A DNA stretch of 64,000 nt from Tyzzerella sp. (GTDB taxonomy: Bacteria > Bacillota > Clostridia > Lachnospirales > Lachnospiraceae). The notes below the pieces were generated by a model that saw only the letters and a list, made by a program, of their open reading frames with translations, was not told where the DNA came from and made no database searches. The position numbers and the translations under genes were made by a program. Below are positions 15,824-25,506 of this stretch, piece after piece; the first letter of the stretch is position 1, and the number at the start of each line of letters is the position of its first letter. The stretch lies in contig JAFTWA010000013.1 in assembly GCA_017465565.1 (NCBI GenBank), forward strand, positions 1 to 64,000, read 5' to 3'.

Positions 15824-17014
15824 TTATTTCAATTCCAAGATTTTATCTAAAATTGCACTGGCAACCTCTGATTTGCTCATGATATCCAGTTCCAGCTCCT
15901 CGTCCTTTGTAATCATAGTAACGATATTGGTATCCGTTCCAAATCCAGCACCGGCAACTTTTAAGTTGTTGGCAACTATCATATCCAGATTTTTCTTTTC
16001 TAATTTGGCACGGGAATTTTCCAGTATATTCTGTGTTTCCATCGAGAATCCACATAAGAACTGGCCTTCTTTCTTGTGTTCGCCGAGAAACTTTATGATG
16101 TCCTGTGTGCGCTCTAAGGCAATTGCCATGTCACCGTCTTTTTTCTTCACTTTCTCATCACTTACATTTGCAGGACGGTAGTCAGCCACTGCAGCAGATT
16201 TGATGATAATATCTTGCCCGTCAGCGCGAGAAGTAACTGCTTCAAACATATCCTGCGCACTTTTTATTTCAACAACATTTACAAATGGTGGTTTCTTGAT
16301 ATTGGTTGGTCCGGTTACGAGAGTAACATTTGCACCGCGGAGCATTGCAGTTGTTGCAATGGCATAGCCCATTTTTCCAGTAGAGTGATTTGTGATATAA
16401 CGAACTGGGTCAATGGCTTCCTGTGTTGGACCTGCCGTTACGAGTACATTCATACCAGCCATGTCCTTTTCACAGGCAATCTCTTTTAAAATATAGTCTA
16501 ATAATACTTCTGGCTCAGGCATTTTTCCTGCACCGATATCGCCGCAGGCGAGATAACCGCTGGCTGGGTCAATCACTTCAAAGCCATAGTGACGAAGGAT
16601 ACCCATATTATCCTGCGTGATTGGATTGTTGTACATCTGTGTGTTCATCGCAGGTGATACGATCTTTTTGCAGGTACAAGCAAGAGCGGTCGTTGTAAGC
16701 ATATCATCTGCAAGACCATGGGCAAGCTTTGCGATTACATTTGCAGATGCAGGTGCAATCATCACTACATCGGCTTGTTTTGCAAGTGCTACGTGTTCAA
16801 CATTATATTGGAAATTGCGGTCGAAGGTATCGACGATGCAACGGTTGTTTGTCAGCGTTTCAAATGTGATTGGATTAATAAAGTTTGTGGCATTTTTGGT
16901 CATAATCACATGCACATTACAGTGAAGTTTCATCAGCATGCTGGCAAGGTTCGCGATTTTATAAGCAGCAATACTTCCTGTAACGCCTAAGAGAACGGTT
17001 TTTCCTTTTAACAT
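15824..17014 (-). CDS. coaBC: Bifunctional phosphopantothenoylcysteine decarboxylase / synthetase CoaBC
   Basis: A 396-residue fusion that makes 4'-phosphopantetheine for coenzyme A. The N-terminal CoaC flavoprotein (about 1-180) has GVTGSIAAYK, the catalytic His in NVEHVALAKQAD, and PAMNTQMYNN. The C-terminal CoaB (about 185-396) has VTAGPTQEAIDPVRYITNHS, TGKMGYAIA and KKxDGD. The start at 17014 is supported by atggagg; the longer frame to 17080 is not needed. It lies divergently from an ECF S component, which suggests linked pantothenate uptake. Confidence 0.94.
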   Translation of the reverse strand: MLKGKTVLLGVTGSIAAYKIANLASMLMKLHCNVHVIMTKNATNFINPITFETLTNNRCIVDTFDRNFQYNVEHVALAKQADVVMIAPASANVIAKLAHGLADDMLTTTALACTCKKIVSPAMNTQMYNNPITQDNMGILRHYGFEVIDPASGYLACGDIGAGKMPEPEVLLDYILKEIACEKDMAGMNVLVTAGPTQEAIDPVRYITNHSTGKMGYAIATTAMLRGANVTLVTGPTNIKKPPFVNVVEIKSAQDMFEAVTSRADGQDIIIKSAAVADYRPANVSDEKVKKKDGDMAIALERTQDIIKFLGEHKKEGQFLCGFSMETQNILENSRAKLEKKNLDMIVANNLKVAGAGFGTDTNIVTMITKDEELELDIMSKSEVASAILDKILELK

Positions 17015-17097
17015 TTTAAAGTCCTCCATCACGAGTGTAGTTTTTCTTATTTTAACACAGTTTCTGGAAAAAGTATGCATATTTTTGGAAACATAGA

Positions 17098-17126
17098 TTG
17101 AACGAAAAAAATGGTAGTGTTATAAT
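17098..17126 (+). promoter_or_regulatory. Promoter of the ECF S-component gene
   Basis: TTGAAC (17098-17103), 17-base spacer, TATAAT (17121-17126), 62 bases before the start codon. Confidence 0.65.
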
Positions 17127-17188
17127 GCGTCTATAATTAAAAATGTATTGTATTTTGCTATAGAACTATGACAAGGAGGAACTGAAGC

Positions 17189-17824
17189 ATGAAAACAAAA
17201 AAACATGATACTAGCTGGATGGTCAGTGTTGCACTTATGGCTGCGATTGTAATCGTGTTAGCAAATACACCGCTAGGTATGATTCAGCTTCCGATAGTGA
17301 AAGCGACAACTGTGCATATTCCAGTTATTATAGGAGCGATTTTACTGGGACCTTCTGCCGGAGCAATCCTAGGCTTTGTTTTTGGTGTGTGTTCTTTGAT
17401 TAGCAATACCATGGCGCCGACCCTTTTGTCCTTTGCATTCTCACCATTTATGAGTACGACAGGCTTATTGGGGGCAGTAAAAGCGATTTGGATATCTGTG
17501 GGCTGTCGTGTGCTGATTGGAGTTGCGGCTGGCTGGCTTTGGAAGTTTTTTAAGAAAGTGAAAATGAATGAGAAAAACAAACAGATTATTGCACTTGCAA
17601 TTACTGGATTTGTTGGTTCGATGGTAAATACGGTTACTGTAATGGGAAGTATTTATGTTTTGTTTGCGCAGCAATATGCGGAGGCAAAGGAAGTGGCAGT
17701 TACAGCAGTTTGGGGACTTATTATGGGAACTGTTACAGCCTCTGGAATCCCAGAGGCAATAGCAGCGGCAGTTATTGTAGCTGTTGTGACAAAAGTACTG
17801 TTACGTATCGTAAATGCAAGGTAG
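17189..17824 (+). CDS. ECF transporter S component, probably for pantothenate
   Basis: A 211-residue membrane protein with about six helices. It starts with WMVSVALMAAIVIVLANTPLG and has LGPSAGAILGFVFGVCSLI, typical of ECF substrate-binding subunits. Such subunits work with a shared energising module (EcfA, A' and T) encoded elsewhere. Its divergent pairing with coaBC points to pantothenate (PanT-like), which is inference from context. An aaggagg site precedes the ATG. Confidence 0.85.
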   Translation: MKTKKHDTSWMVSVALMAAIVIVLANTPLGMIQLPIVKATTVHIPVIIGAILLGPSAGAILGFVFGVCSLISNTMAPTLLSFAFSPFMSTTGLLGAVKAIWISVGCRVLIGVAAGWLWKFFKKVKMNEKNKQIIALAITGFVGSMVNTVTVMGSIYVLFAQQYAEAKEVAVTAVWGLIMGTVTASGIPEAIAAAVIVAVVTKVLLRIVNAR

Positions 17825-17829
17825 AGGGC

Positions 17830-18564
17830 TTAAATATACCCGCCATCAAGCCCGATAATCTGACCTGTGAGATAAGCGGGTGAATTTACTAAATGCATAA
17901 CCATATCAGCAACTTCCTGCGGACTGCCAAAACGGCCTGCAGGAATTTCTATTTCTAGTGATAAGCGTTCTTCTTCGCTGAGCTGACTGTTCATGCTCGT
18001 TTCGATACAGCCGCAAGCGATAGCGTTGACTTGGATATTACTTGGAGCCAGCTCTTTCGCCAGTCCTTTTGTGAGTCCATGTACGCCAGCTTTTGTAGCA
18101 GAATAAGCTACTTCGCAAGAGGCACCGGAGGTTCCCCACATGGAAGAAATGTTGATGATTTTCCCGTGTTTTTTTGAAACCATCTTTGGCACAGCTGCGC
18201 GTGAGCAATAGAACACAGAAGAGAGATTGGTATGGATAATGCGGTTCCACTCTCTGTCGGTCATATCGCTTAACAGTCCAATATGGGCAATGCCGGCGTT
18301 ATTTACAAGTACATCTAAGGCATCACATCTTTTATATATTTTTTTGAAAATATCTTTGACTGCATCGGGATTTCCAACGTCGCCAATTACCATATCGCAT
18401 GAGCCATCTGGCATTGCATCTATTTCAGAACGCACCTTTTCTAACTCTATTACAGAACGGTTGCAATTTAAAAATACATGGTACCCCTGCTTCGCAAAAG
18501 CGAGCGCGATAGCGCGTCCGATTCCTCTGGAAGCACCTGTTACTAACACGGTTTTCTTATTCAT
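17830..18564 (-). CDS. Short-chain dehydrogenase/reductase, FabG-like
   Basis: A 244-residue classical SDR. It has the NAD(P) motif TGASRGIG (9-16), NNAG, the catalytic Ser in NISSMWG, the YSATK pair of Tyr and Lys, and the C-terminal LTGQIIGLDGGYI. It resembles 3-oxoacyl-ACP reductase but has no fatty-acid genes beside it, so the substrate is open. The start at 18564 is chosen because the protein begins MNKKTVLVTG there; the frame upstream to 18753 overlaps the divergent HD gene. Confidence 0.88.
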   Translation of the reverse strand: MNKKTVLVTGASRGIGRAIALAFAKQGYHVFLNCNRSVIELEKVRSEIDAMPDGSCDMVIGDVGNPDAVKDIFKKIYKRCDALDVLVNNAGIAHIGLLSDMTDREWNRIIHTNLSSVFYCSRAAVPKMVSKKHGKIINISSMWGTSGASCEVAYSATKAGVHGLTKGLAKELAPSNIQVNAIACGCIETSMNSQLSEEERLSLEIEIPAGRFGSPQEVADMVMHLVNSPAYLTGQIIGLDGGYI

Positions 18565-18666
18565 ATATGCTCTCCTCGATTCTAAAAAGTTCCACGAATT
18601 AAGAATATTATATACCGGAAATTTCCCAAAGAAAAGAGGTAGACTATGCAAATTAATTGATTTATA

Positions 18667-19239
18667 ATGAGAAAGGGAGTGAAAAGAGAGGAACGGTATT
18701 TCAAAGTGATAGATAAAGCGATTGCGTTTGCAACACGGGCACATGAAGGTCAATTTCGTAAAGGAACATCAAGACCATTTATCTTACATCCATTGGAAGT
18801 AGGAAGGATTGTGGCGTCTATGACAGAAGATAAAGAGATTATTTGCGCAGCGATTTTGCATGACACCATTGAAGACTGCGTCGGAATCACAGAAGAGATG
18901 ATCTGCAGGGAGTTTACAGAACGTGTAGCGAGTCTGGTTGCGCAGGAGAGCGAAGATAAGTCTAAGACATGGATGGAACGGAAAAGTGCGACAATCGCAC
19001 ATCTGAAAGCAGCTCCAAAAGAGATTCAAATGATTGGTTTGGCGGACAAGCTGTCAAACATGCGTGATATTGACAGAGATTATCCAGAGTGCGGAGAGGA
19101 ATTATGGAATCGTTTTCGCATGAAAGATAAAAGTGTGATTGGATGGTATTATAAAAGTATCAGAGAGTCGCTGGAAAGCTCTATGAAAGATACAGCAGCT
19201 TACAAAGAATATTGTGAATTAATAGATAAGAATTTTTAA
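18667..19239 (+). CDS. HD-domain phosphohydrolase, SpoT/MESH1-like
   Basis: A 190-residue HD protein resembling the hydrolase half of RelA/SpoT. It has FATRAHEGQFRKGTSRPFILHP, the metal-binding AAILHDTIEDC, and LADKLSNMRDI. Stand-alone forms (small alarmone hydrolases) cleave ppGpp. Activity is inferred from motifs. The start is uncertain: the ATG at 18667 lacks a good ribosome-binding site and a GTG 12 bases on is possible. It precedes ansA by 14 bases. A stand-alone alarmone synthetase-like gene lies at 38152. Confidence 0.82.
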   Translation: MRKGVKREERYFKVIDKAIAFATRAHEGQFRKGTSRPFILHPLEVGRIVASMTEDKEIICAAILHDTIEDCVGITEEMICREFTERVASLVAQESEDKSKTWMERKSATIAHLKAAPKEIQMIGLADKLSNMRDIDRDYPECGEELWNRFRMKDKSVIGWYYKSIRESLESSMKDTAAYKEYCELIDKNF

Positions 19240-19253
19240 CGAAGGAGAAGGTT

Positions 19254-20261
19254 ATGAAGAAAATTCTCATGATTGGAACTGGGGGAACAATTGCCTCAAA
19301 ACAGACAGAGCATGGACTTGCACCGGGATTATCATCAGACGACATTTTGTCGTATATTCCACAAGTGAAGGATGTCTGCCATGTGGACACGCTGCAGGTG
19401 TGTAATATTGATAGTACGAATGTGACCCCAAAGCACTGGGTGCTGTTGTCAGAGACAATTGAAAAAAATTATGAGGAATACGATGGATTTGTGATTTGTC
19501 ATGGAACAGATACGCTGGCTTATACAGCAGCAGCGTTATCTTACATGATTCAGAATTCATCAAAACCGATTGTAATTACGGGGGCCCAAAAGCCGATTAA
19601 TATGGATGTGACAGATGCGAAGACGAATCTGCTTGACAGCTTTATTTATGCGGCAGATGATAATTCACAGGATGTGAATATTGTATTTGATGGAAAGGTC
19701 ATTGTTGGAACGAGGGCAAAGAAAGAGCGCGCCAAGAGCTACAATGCATTTTCCAGCATTAACTTCCCATATCCGGCTGTGATTCAGGACCATAAGGTTA
19801 TCCGTTATATTCCAACGATTCCTTATGAGGAAGAGGTGACATTCTACCATGATATGAAGGATAGTGTGTATGTCCTGAAAGTGATTCCGGGAATGAAATC
19901 GGATATTTTGAGTTATATTTTCCAGACATATGATGCAATTGTTATTGAAAGCTTTGGTGTTGGAGGACTTCCGGACAGCATTATGAAGCGCTTCTATTTT
20001 GAAATGACAGAGTGGATTGAGCGTGGGAAAATCGTAGTTATGACAACCCAGGTTGCAAATGAAGGAAGCAATATGACTGTCTATGAAGTCGGGAAGAAAG
20101 TGAAACAGGATTTCAATCTGATAGAAGCATATGACATGACGCTGGAAGCTACGATTACGAAGCTGATGTGGCTGATGGCATTGCCTAAGATGAAATATAG
20201 TCAATTTATGGAGAAATTTTACACGATGGTAAATCATGATATTTTATTTACCAAGAAGTAG
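19254..20261 (+). CDS. ansA: Type I L-asparaginase
   Basis: A 335-residue asparaginase. The first catalytic Thr is in IGTGGTIASK (7-16) and the second catalytic set is HGTDTLAYTAAAL. Cytoplasmic type I is inferred from the lack of a signal peptide and the length. It hydrolyses asparagine to aspartate and ammonia. aaggagaagg precedes the ATG, and the gene is followed closely by a YitT protein. Confidence 0.93.
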   Translation: MKKILMIGTGGTIASKQTEHGLAPGLSSDDILSYIPQVKDVCHVDTLQVCNIDSTNVTPKHWVLLSETIEKNYEEYDGFVICHGTDTLAYTAAALSYMIQNSSKPIVITGAQKPINMDVTDAKTNLLDSFIYAADDNSQDVNIVFDGKVIVGTRAKKERAKSYNAFSSINFPYPAVIQDHKVIRYIPTIPYEEEVTFYHDMKDSVYVLKVIPGMKSDILSYIFQTYDAIVIESFGVGGLPDSIMKRFYFEMTEWIERGKIVVMTTQVANEGSNMTVYEVGKKVKQDFNLIEAYDMTLEATITKLMWLMALPKMKYSQFMEKFYTMVNHDILFTKK

Positions 20262-20270
20262 AGGCTGAGT

Positions 20271-21131
20271 ATGGATAAGAAAGCGTTTTTAAGAGAATAT
20301 GGGTATATCACAGCCGGAATATTTATTGTGGCACTTGCAGTATATTTTTTTCTGATGCCAAGTAATGTTGTAGTTGGCAGCCTTGCAGGTCTTATAATGG
20401 TAGTTGCAGAATTTGTCCCACTTAAGATTTCGGTGTTAACATTTATTGCGAATGCAATATTACTTACGATTGGTTTTATATTGGTAGGAAAAGAGTTTGG
20501 GGCAAAGACTGTATATTGCTCTGTTCTTATGTCAGTGTATCTTGCGGTTTTTGAAATTATTTTTCCTAATTTCCAATCGTTAACAAATGATCAGTTTTTA
20601 GACGCACTCTGTTACTTACTTGTGGTAAGTGTAGGTCTTGCCATGTTATTTAATGTTAATGCGTCTTCCGGTGGTCTGGATATTGTAGCAAAACTTATGA
20701 ACAAATTTTTGCATATTGAAATGGGAAAAGCTATGGCAATTTCAGGTATGGTCACTGCAGCAACCTCTATTTTAGTGTATGATTCAAAATCATTGGTTCT
20801 TAGTTTTTTGGCAACTTATGCAAATGGAATTGTAATCGATAGTTTTATCGATGGGTTTAACCGTAGAAAGCGTGTCTGTATTTTATCAACAGAGCACGAA
20901 AAAATTCGTCAGTATATTGTGAATGAATTGAAACAGGGTGTAACTGTATATAAAGCATATGGTGGATACAATAAAGAAGAAAAAGTGGAACTTATTACAA
21001 TTGTCGATAGAAACTCATATGCGCAGCTGCTTGAATATCTGCACTCAGTGGATTCAAAAGTCTTTGTGACAGTTTCTACAGTAAATGAAGTGATTGGATA
21101 CTGGAATATTCAGCGAAAATTAGGGTCATAA
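20271..21131 (+). CDS. YitT family membrane protein (DUF2179)
   Basis: A 286-residue protein with five to six N-terminal membrane helices (about 8-170), including FLMPSNVVVGSLAGLIMVV and NVNASSGGLDIVAKLMNK. A C-terminal DUF2179 domain (about 220-275) follows. The family is widespread in Firmicutes and its substrate is unknown. It starts 9 bases after ansA, so the two are probably co-transcribed. A second paralogue is at 38900. Confidence 0.9.
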   Translation: MDKKAFLREYGYITAGIFIVALAVYFFLMPSNVVVGSLAGLIMVVAEFVPLKISVLTFIANAILLTIGFILVGKEFGAKTVYCSVLMSVYLAVFEIIFPNFQSLTNDQFLDALCYLLVVSVGLAMLFNVNASSGGLDIVAKLMNKFLHIEMGKAMAISGMVTAATSILVYDSKSLVLSFLATYANGIVIDSFIDGFNRRKRVCILSTEHEKIRQYIVNELKQGVTVYKAYGGYNKEEKVELITIVDRNSYAQLLEYLHSVDSKVFVTVSTVNEVIGYWNIQRKLGS

Positions 21132-21291
21132 ATTGAAAAAGTATATAGCCAGTCCTTTTTGGCTGGCTTTTTCTTATCTATTGTGTTATTATACAAAAAC
21201 AATCATAATATTCATATATCAAATCTTTGGCAGTTCGCCACAATTTCACTCAAGTAAATTCATTAAAAGGTCAATAAAGGAGGATTATTAT

Positions 21292-22071
21292 ATGGTTTTT
21301 GAACGAATGCTTGCTGAAAGTAAAACTATTGATGCAAAAATAAAGACATTACAGTCACAACTAAAAAAATTTCCGGATGGTAAATTGATTAGCTCTTTTG
21401 ATGGGAAATATAGCAGATGGTATCAGAGTGATGGTCATAAGCAAACTTACATTCCCAAGAAGGAACGTCAGCTTGCGGAAAAATTAGCACTTAAGAAATA
21501 TTGGTCGATCCAGCTAAAAAATTTGCTTCATGAAAAGCAGGCAATAGACTTCTATCTCAGGCATCATGATTTAAATGCATATCAGGAAGAACAAGCTTTT
21601 CTAAATGCTCCCGAATATAGGGAGCTTCTTGCACCACATCTCAAACCTTTATCCAAAACACTTTCTGAATGGATGAATGCTCCATATGAGAAAAGTAAAA
21701 AATATCCAGAAAATATGATTCATCAAGCGTATTCTGGTAATTATGTAAGATCAAAGTCAGAGGCAATTATTGATATGGTCTTATGCAATCATAGAATTCC
21801 TTTCAGATACGAATGCTTGCTAGAACTAGGCGACTCCTTTATATTTCCAGATTTCACAATTCGTCATCCAATAACAGGACGAGAATTTTATTGGGAACAT
21901 TTTGGAATGATGGACAATCCTGACTATAGCAAGTATGTACCGTCAAAACTTCATAGCTACATCTCAAATGGAATTATTCCGTCCATTCAATTAATCACAA
22001 CTTATGAAACAAGAGAAAATCCGTTAAGTGTTGAAATGGTCGAAAAGATTGTGAAGCATTATTTCTGTTAA
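21292..22071 (+). CDS. Orphan PD-(D/E)XK-like nuclease, unknown role
   Basis: A 259-residue soluble protein. The first 170 residues are helical and basic. The C-terminal part has a nuclease-like arrangement: YVRSKSEAIIDMVL, then GDSFIFPDFTIRHP giving a PD motif, then REFYWEHFG giving ExH, all typical of the PD-(D/E)XK superfamily. ATG at 21292 follows aaaggagg; the frame upstream to 21133 starts with a hydrophobic stretch but lacks a site. No methylase or partner gene is near. DNA cleavage is inference from motif pattern. Confidence 0.7.
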   Translation: MVFERMLAESKTIDAKIKTLQSQLKKFPDGKLISSFDGKYSRWYQSDGHKQTYIPKKERQLAEKLALKKYWSIQLKNLLHEKQAIDFYLRHHDLNAYQEEQAFLNAPEYRELLAPHLKPLSKTLSEWMNAPYEKSKKYPENMIHQAYSGNYVRSKSEAIIDMVLCNHRIPFRYECLLELGDSFIFPDFTIRHPITGREFYWEHFGMMDNPDYSKYVPSKLHSYISNGIIPSIQLITTYETRENPLSVEMVEKIVKHYFC

Positions 22072-22432
22072 TTTTCTTATTGTAGTAATTTTGTGTTTTA
22101 AATCAACTTTTGTTTTGGGTCGATTTGATATTCTTAGTTTAGTATTCTCAATATGCAGAAAAATTCTACGCACCTATACAAGAAATGAGTTTATTTGTGT
22201 ATAGTTAGTTGGTATAATTTTGCATATTGAGAATAACGAGCTTGTATTACAATTTTTTACAGGATTTTGTAAGTTTAACAGCCATTTTTTTATATATTGA
22301 TAAAGTATCCCCTAAAAGGTTTGGTCCTTTGGAAAAAAGCAAAAGTTTTTGTCTATATTGAGATAATATGAGACACTAGAGCAGGATATAGGGACGAAAG
22401 CCCAAAGAAGTTGCGAAAAAAGTCCAAAACCC
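22072..22432. other. AT-rich intergenic region before the valS leader
   Basis: No gene is seen. It contains the 93-bp palindrome listed separately and AT-rich sequence up to the valS promoter. Confidence 0.5.
22143..22235. repeat. 93-bp imperfect palindrome with 15-bp perfect ends
   Basis: tattctcaatatgca at 22143-22157 is the exact reverse complement of 22221-22235. Within the 63-base interior, cctatacaa-type and ttgtgtatag-type arms pair again, so the whole unit could fold as one long hairpin. It could be a small MITE-like or REP-like element. Only one copy is seen in this window. Confidence 0.6.
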
Positions 22433-22461
22433 TTGACAAATCAAGGTTTCAAGGCTAATAT
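22433..22461 (+). promoter_or_regulatory. Sigma-A promoter of valS
   Basis: TTGACA (22433-22438), 17-base spacer, TAATAT (22456-22461): a near-consensus promoter placing the transcript start near 22468, just before the T-box. Confidence 0.8.
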
Positions 22462-22467
22462 ATCATT

Positions 22468-22713
22468 AGTTTTTATAGAAGAAAAAGGTAGTGAGAAAGA
22501 GGAGTACACATGATTCGCTTACCAGAGAGGACTGCTCACCGGCTGAAAGGCAGTCTAAAGATAGAGATGTGGAAGGTAGCTTTTGAACTGGATGTCTGAA
22601 CGATTAGTAGGATGTCACGGAGTGGTTCACGTTATCGGACTTGAGAGGTATAAATAAAGGTGGTACCGCGGATTTTCGCCCTTTGCATTTTATATGCGAA
22701 GGGCTTTTTTATT
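22468..22713 (+). promoter_or_regulatory. T-box leader controlling valS, Val specifier GUA
   Basis: A tRNA-sensing leader. Stem I holds aggagtacac on the rising strand and GAAG-GTA-GC on the falling strand, placing the specifier GTA (Val) at 22576-22578. The distal arm is gactgc/gcagtc with ctgaaag. The conserved T-box ggtggtaccgcgg lies at 22659-22671. A terminator, gccctttgca...tgcgaagggc with a T-run, ends at 22713. Uncharged tRNA-Val should favour the antiterminator and valS expression, as known for this class. Confidence 0.92.
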
Positions 22714-22827
22714 CGAATACTTCATTAAGAATTTCTTATGATTTTATTAAAACCACCACAAATGAAAGAATTTTTAGTAACATAAACAATGCTGGCATGG
22801 ATGTGCCAGCGCTACAAGGAGGAAGCT

Positions 22828-25476
22828 ATGAGCAAGCAACTTGAAAAAACTTACAATCCAAAAGAGATTGAACCAAAACTTTATGAAAGATGGATGGAAA
22901 AGAAATATTTCCATGCTGAAGTTGACAGAAGCAAGAAACCATTTACAATCGTAATGCCACCACCGAATATTACTGGTAAGTTACACATGGGTCATGCTCT
23001 TGACAACACATTACAGGATATTTTGATTCGTTATAAGAGAATGCAGGGTTACAATGCACTCTGGGTACCAGGAACAGACCATGCTGCTATTTCTACAGAA
23101 GTAAAAGTAACAGAGCAGCTCAAAAAAGAAGGTATCGATAAAAAAGAACTTGGCCGCGAAGGATTCCTTGCAAGAACATGGGAATGGAAGGAAGAGTACG
23201 GTGGAACAATAACATCACAATTAAAGAAATTGGGTACATCTTGTGACTGGGACAGAGAACGTTTCACAATGGACGAAGGCTGTTCAAAAGCAGTAGAAGA
23301 CGTATTTATCAAATTATATGAAAAAGGCTATATTTACAAAGGACCACGTATTATCAACTGGTGTCCAGTATGTAAGACATGTCTTTCAGATGCAGAAGTA
23401 GAGCATGAAGAACAAGCAGGACATTTCTGGCACATCAAATATCCAATCGTAGGAACAGACCGTTTCCTTGAGATTGCGACAACACGTCCAGAAACAATGC
23501 TTGGTGATACTGCAATCGCAGTTCATCCAGAAGATGAAAGATATACAGACATTGTTGGCAAGATGGTACTTCTTCCATTAGTAAATAAGGAAATTCCAAT
23601 CGTTGCCGACAGCTATGTAGATAAGGATTTTGGAACGGGTGCAGTTAAGATTACACCGGCACATGACCCTAACGACTTTGAAGTTGGAAAGCGTCATAAC
23701 CTTCCAGAAATCAATGTTATGAATGATGATGCAACCATCAATGAGCTTGGTGGAAAATACGCTGGCATGGACCGCTATGAAGCAAGAAAAGCAATCGTTG
23801 CCGATTTGGAAGAACAAGGATACCTTGTAAAAATCGAAGATCATACACACAATGTAGGTACACATGACCGTTGTCATACAACAGTAGAGCCATTAATTAA
23901 ACAGCAATGGTTTGTGAAAATGGAAGAGCTTGCAAAGCCTGCAATCAATGCAATTAAGACCGGCGAATTAAAATTCGTTCCAGAACGTTTTGACAAGATT
24001 TACTTACACTGGTTAGAAAATATCCGCGACTGGTGTATTTCAAGACAAATCTGGTGGGGACACAGAATTCCAGCTTACTACTGTGATGAATGTGGTGAGT
24101 TCGTAGTAGCAAGAGAAGTGCCAGAAGTTTGTCCACACTGTGGATGCACACATTTTACACAGGATGAAGACACACTCGATACATGGTTCAGTTCAGCATT
24201 ATGGCCATTCTCAACACTTGGCTGGCCAGAAAATACAGAAGAAATGAATTATTTCTATCCAACAGATGTATTGGTAACTGGTTATGATATTATTTTCTTC
24301 TGGGTAATCCGTATGGTATTCTCAGCTTACGAGCACACAGGTAAATCACCATTCCACACTGTATTTATTCACGGTCTGGTACGTGACTCACTTGGACGTA
24401 AGATGAGTAAATCTTTAGGAAATGGTATTGACCCACTTGAAATTATTGAACAATACGGGGCAGATGCTCTTCGTATGACCCTTGTTACAGGTAATGCACC
24501 TGGTAACGACATGAGATTCTATGATGAAAGAGTAGAAGCAAACAGAAACTTTGCAAACAAAGTATGGAATGCTTCTCGTTTCATTATGATGAACATGGAA
24601 GGTAAGACAATTACTACTCCAGATATGAGTGATTTATCTCCAGTCGATAAATGGGTATTGTCAAAAGTAAATACACTTGCAAAAGATGTGACAGATAACA
24701 TGGATAAATTTGAGCTTGGAATCGCACTTCAGAAGGTTTATGATTTCATCTGGGATGAATTCTGTGACTGGTACATCGAGCTTGCGAAATATCGTATCTA
24801 CCATGCTGACGAAAATCCAGCTGCTGCAAATGCCGCACTCTGGACACTTAAGACAGTATTGGCAAATGGCTTAAAGATGCTACATCCATTTATGCCATTC
24901 GTATCAGAAGAAATCTACAGTGCATTAGTGCCAGAAGAGGAATCACTCATGATTTCAGAATGGCCTGAATTCAAAGTGGAATGGAATTTTGCAAAAGAAG
25001 AAAATATCGTGGAACATATGAAAGGAATCATTCGTGGAGTACGTAATATCCGTGCGGAAATGAATGTAGTTCCAAGCCGTAAAGCGCAGACAGTTGTAGT
25101 ATGTGAAAATGAAGAATTATGTGCTGGATTTGAAGTGATGAAAGCTTCGGCAGCTCCACTTATGAGTGCGAGTGAAATCGTAATCCAAAGTACAAAAGAT
25201 GGAATCGCAGAAGATGCAGTTTCAGTAGTAGTAACAGATGCAGTTGTATATTTACCATTAGCGGACTTAGTAGATTTCGCAGCAGAAATCGAACGTCTCG
25301 AAAAAGAAGAAGCAAGACTAACAAAAGAGCTTGCACGTGTAAATGGAATGCTTAGCAATGAAAGATTCATCAGCAAAGCTCCAGAAGCTAAGATTAATGA
25401 AGAAAAAGCAAAACTGGAAAAATATACACAGATGATGGAACAAGTAAGAGAGAGACTTGCAGGTTTAAGAAAATAA
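22828..25476 (+). CDS. valS: Valyl-tRNA synthetase
   Basis: An 882-residue class Ia synthetase that charges tRNA-Val with valine. The HIGH-type motif is HMGH (53-56) and KMSKS is at 525-529. A zinc-ribbon CDECG..CPHCGC sits before the second half of the catalytic domain. A CP1 editing domain fills about 190-340, and the C-terminal coiled-coil arm (about 815-880) is rich in E, K and A. The ATG at 22828 follows aaggagg. Expression is controlled by the T-box upstream. Confidence 0.98.
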   Translation: MSKQLEKTYNPKEIEPKLYERWMEKKYFHAEVDRSKKPFTIVMPPPNITGKLHMGHALDNTLQDILIRYKRMQGYNALWVPGTDHAAISTEVKVTEQLKKEGIDKKELGREGFLARTWEWKEEYGGTITSQLKKLGTSCDWDRERFTMDEGCSKAVEDVFIKLYEKGYIYKGPRIINWCPVCKTCLSDAEVEHEEQAGHFWHIKYPIVGTDRFLEIATTRPETMLGDTAIAVHPEDERYTDIVGKMVLLPLVNKEIPIVADSYVDKDFGTGAVKITPAHDPNDFEVGKRHNLPEINVMNDDATINELGGKYAGMDRYEARKAIVADLEEQGYLVKIEDHTHNVGTHDRCHTTVEPLIKQQWFVKMEELAKPAINAIKTGELKFVPERFDKIYLHWLENIRDWCISRQIWWGHRIPAYYCDECGEFVVAREVPEVCPHCGCTHFTQDEDTLDTWFSSALWPFSTLGWPENTEEMNYFYPTDVLVTGYDIIFFWVIRMVFSAYEHTGKSPFHTVFIHGLVRDSLGRKMSKSLGNGIDPLEIIEQYGADALRMTLVTGNAPGNDMRFYDERVEANRNFANKVWNASRFIMMNMEGKTITTPDMSDLSPVDKWVLSKVNTLAKDVTDNMDKFELGIALQKVYDFIWDEFCDWYIELAKYRIYHADENPAAANAALWTLKTVLANGLKMLHPFMPFVSEEIYSALVPEEESLMISEWPEFKVEWNFAKEENIVEHMKGIIRGVRNIRAEMNVVPSRKAQTVVVCENEELCAGFEVMKASAAPLMSASEIVIQSTKDGIAEDAVSVVVTDAVVYLPLADLVDFAAEIERLEKEEARLTKELARVNGMLSNERFISKAPEAKINEEKAKLEKYTQMMEQVRERLAGLRK

Positions 25477-25506
25477 GCCTGCGTTACAGACTAAGAGAGG
25501 TTGAGT

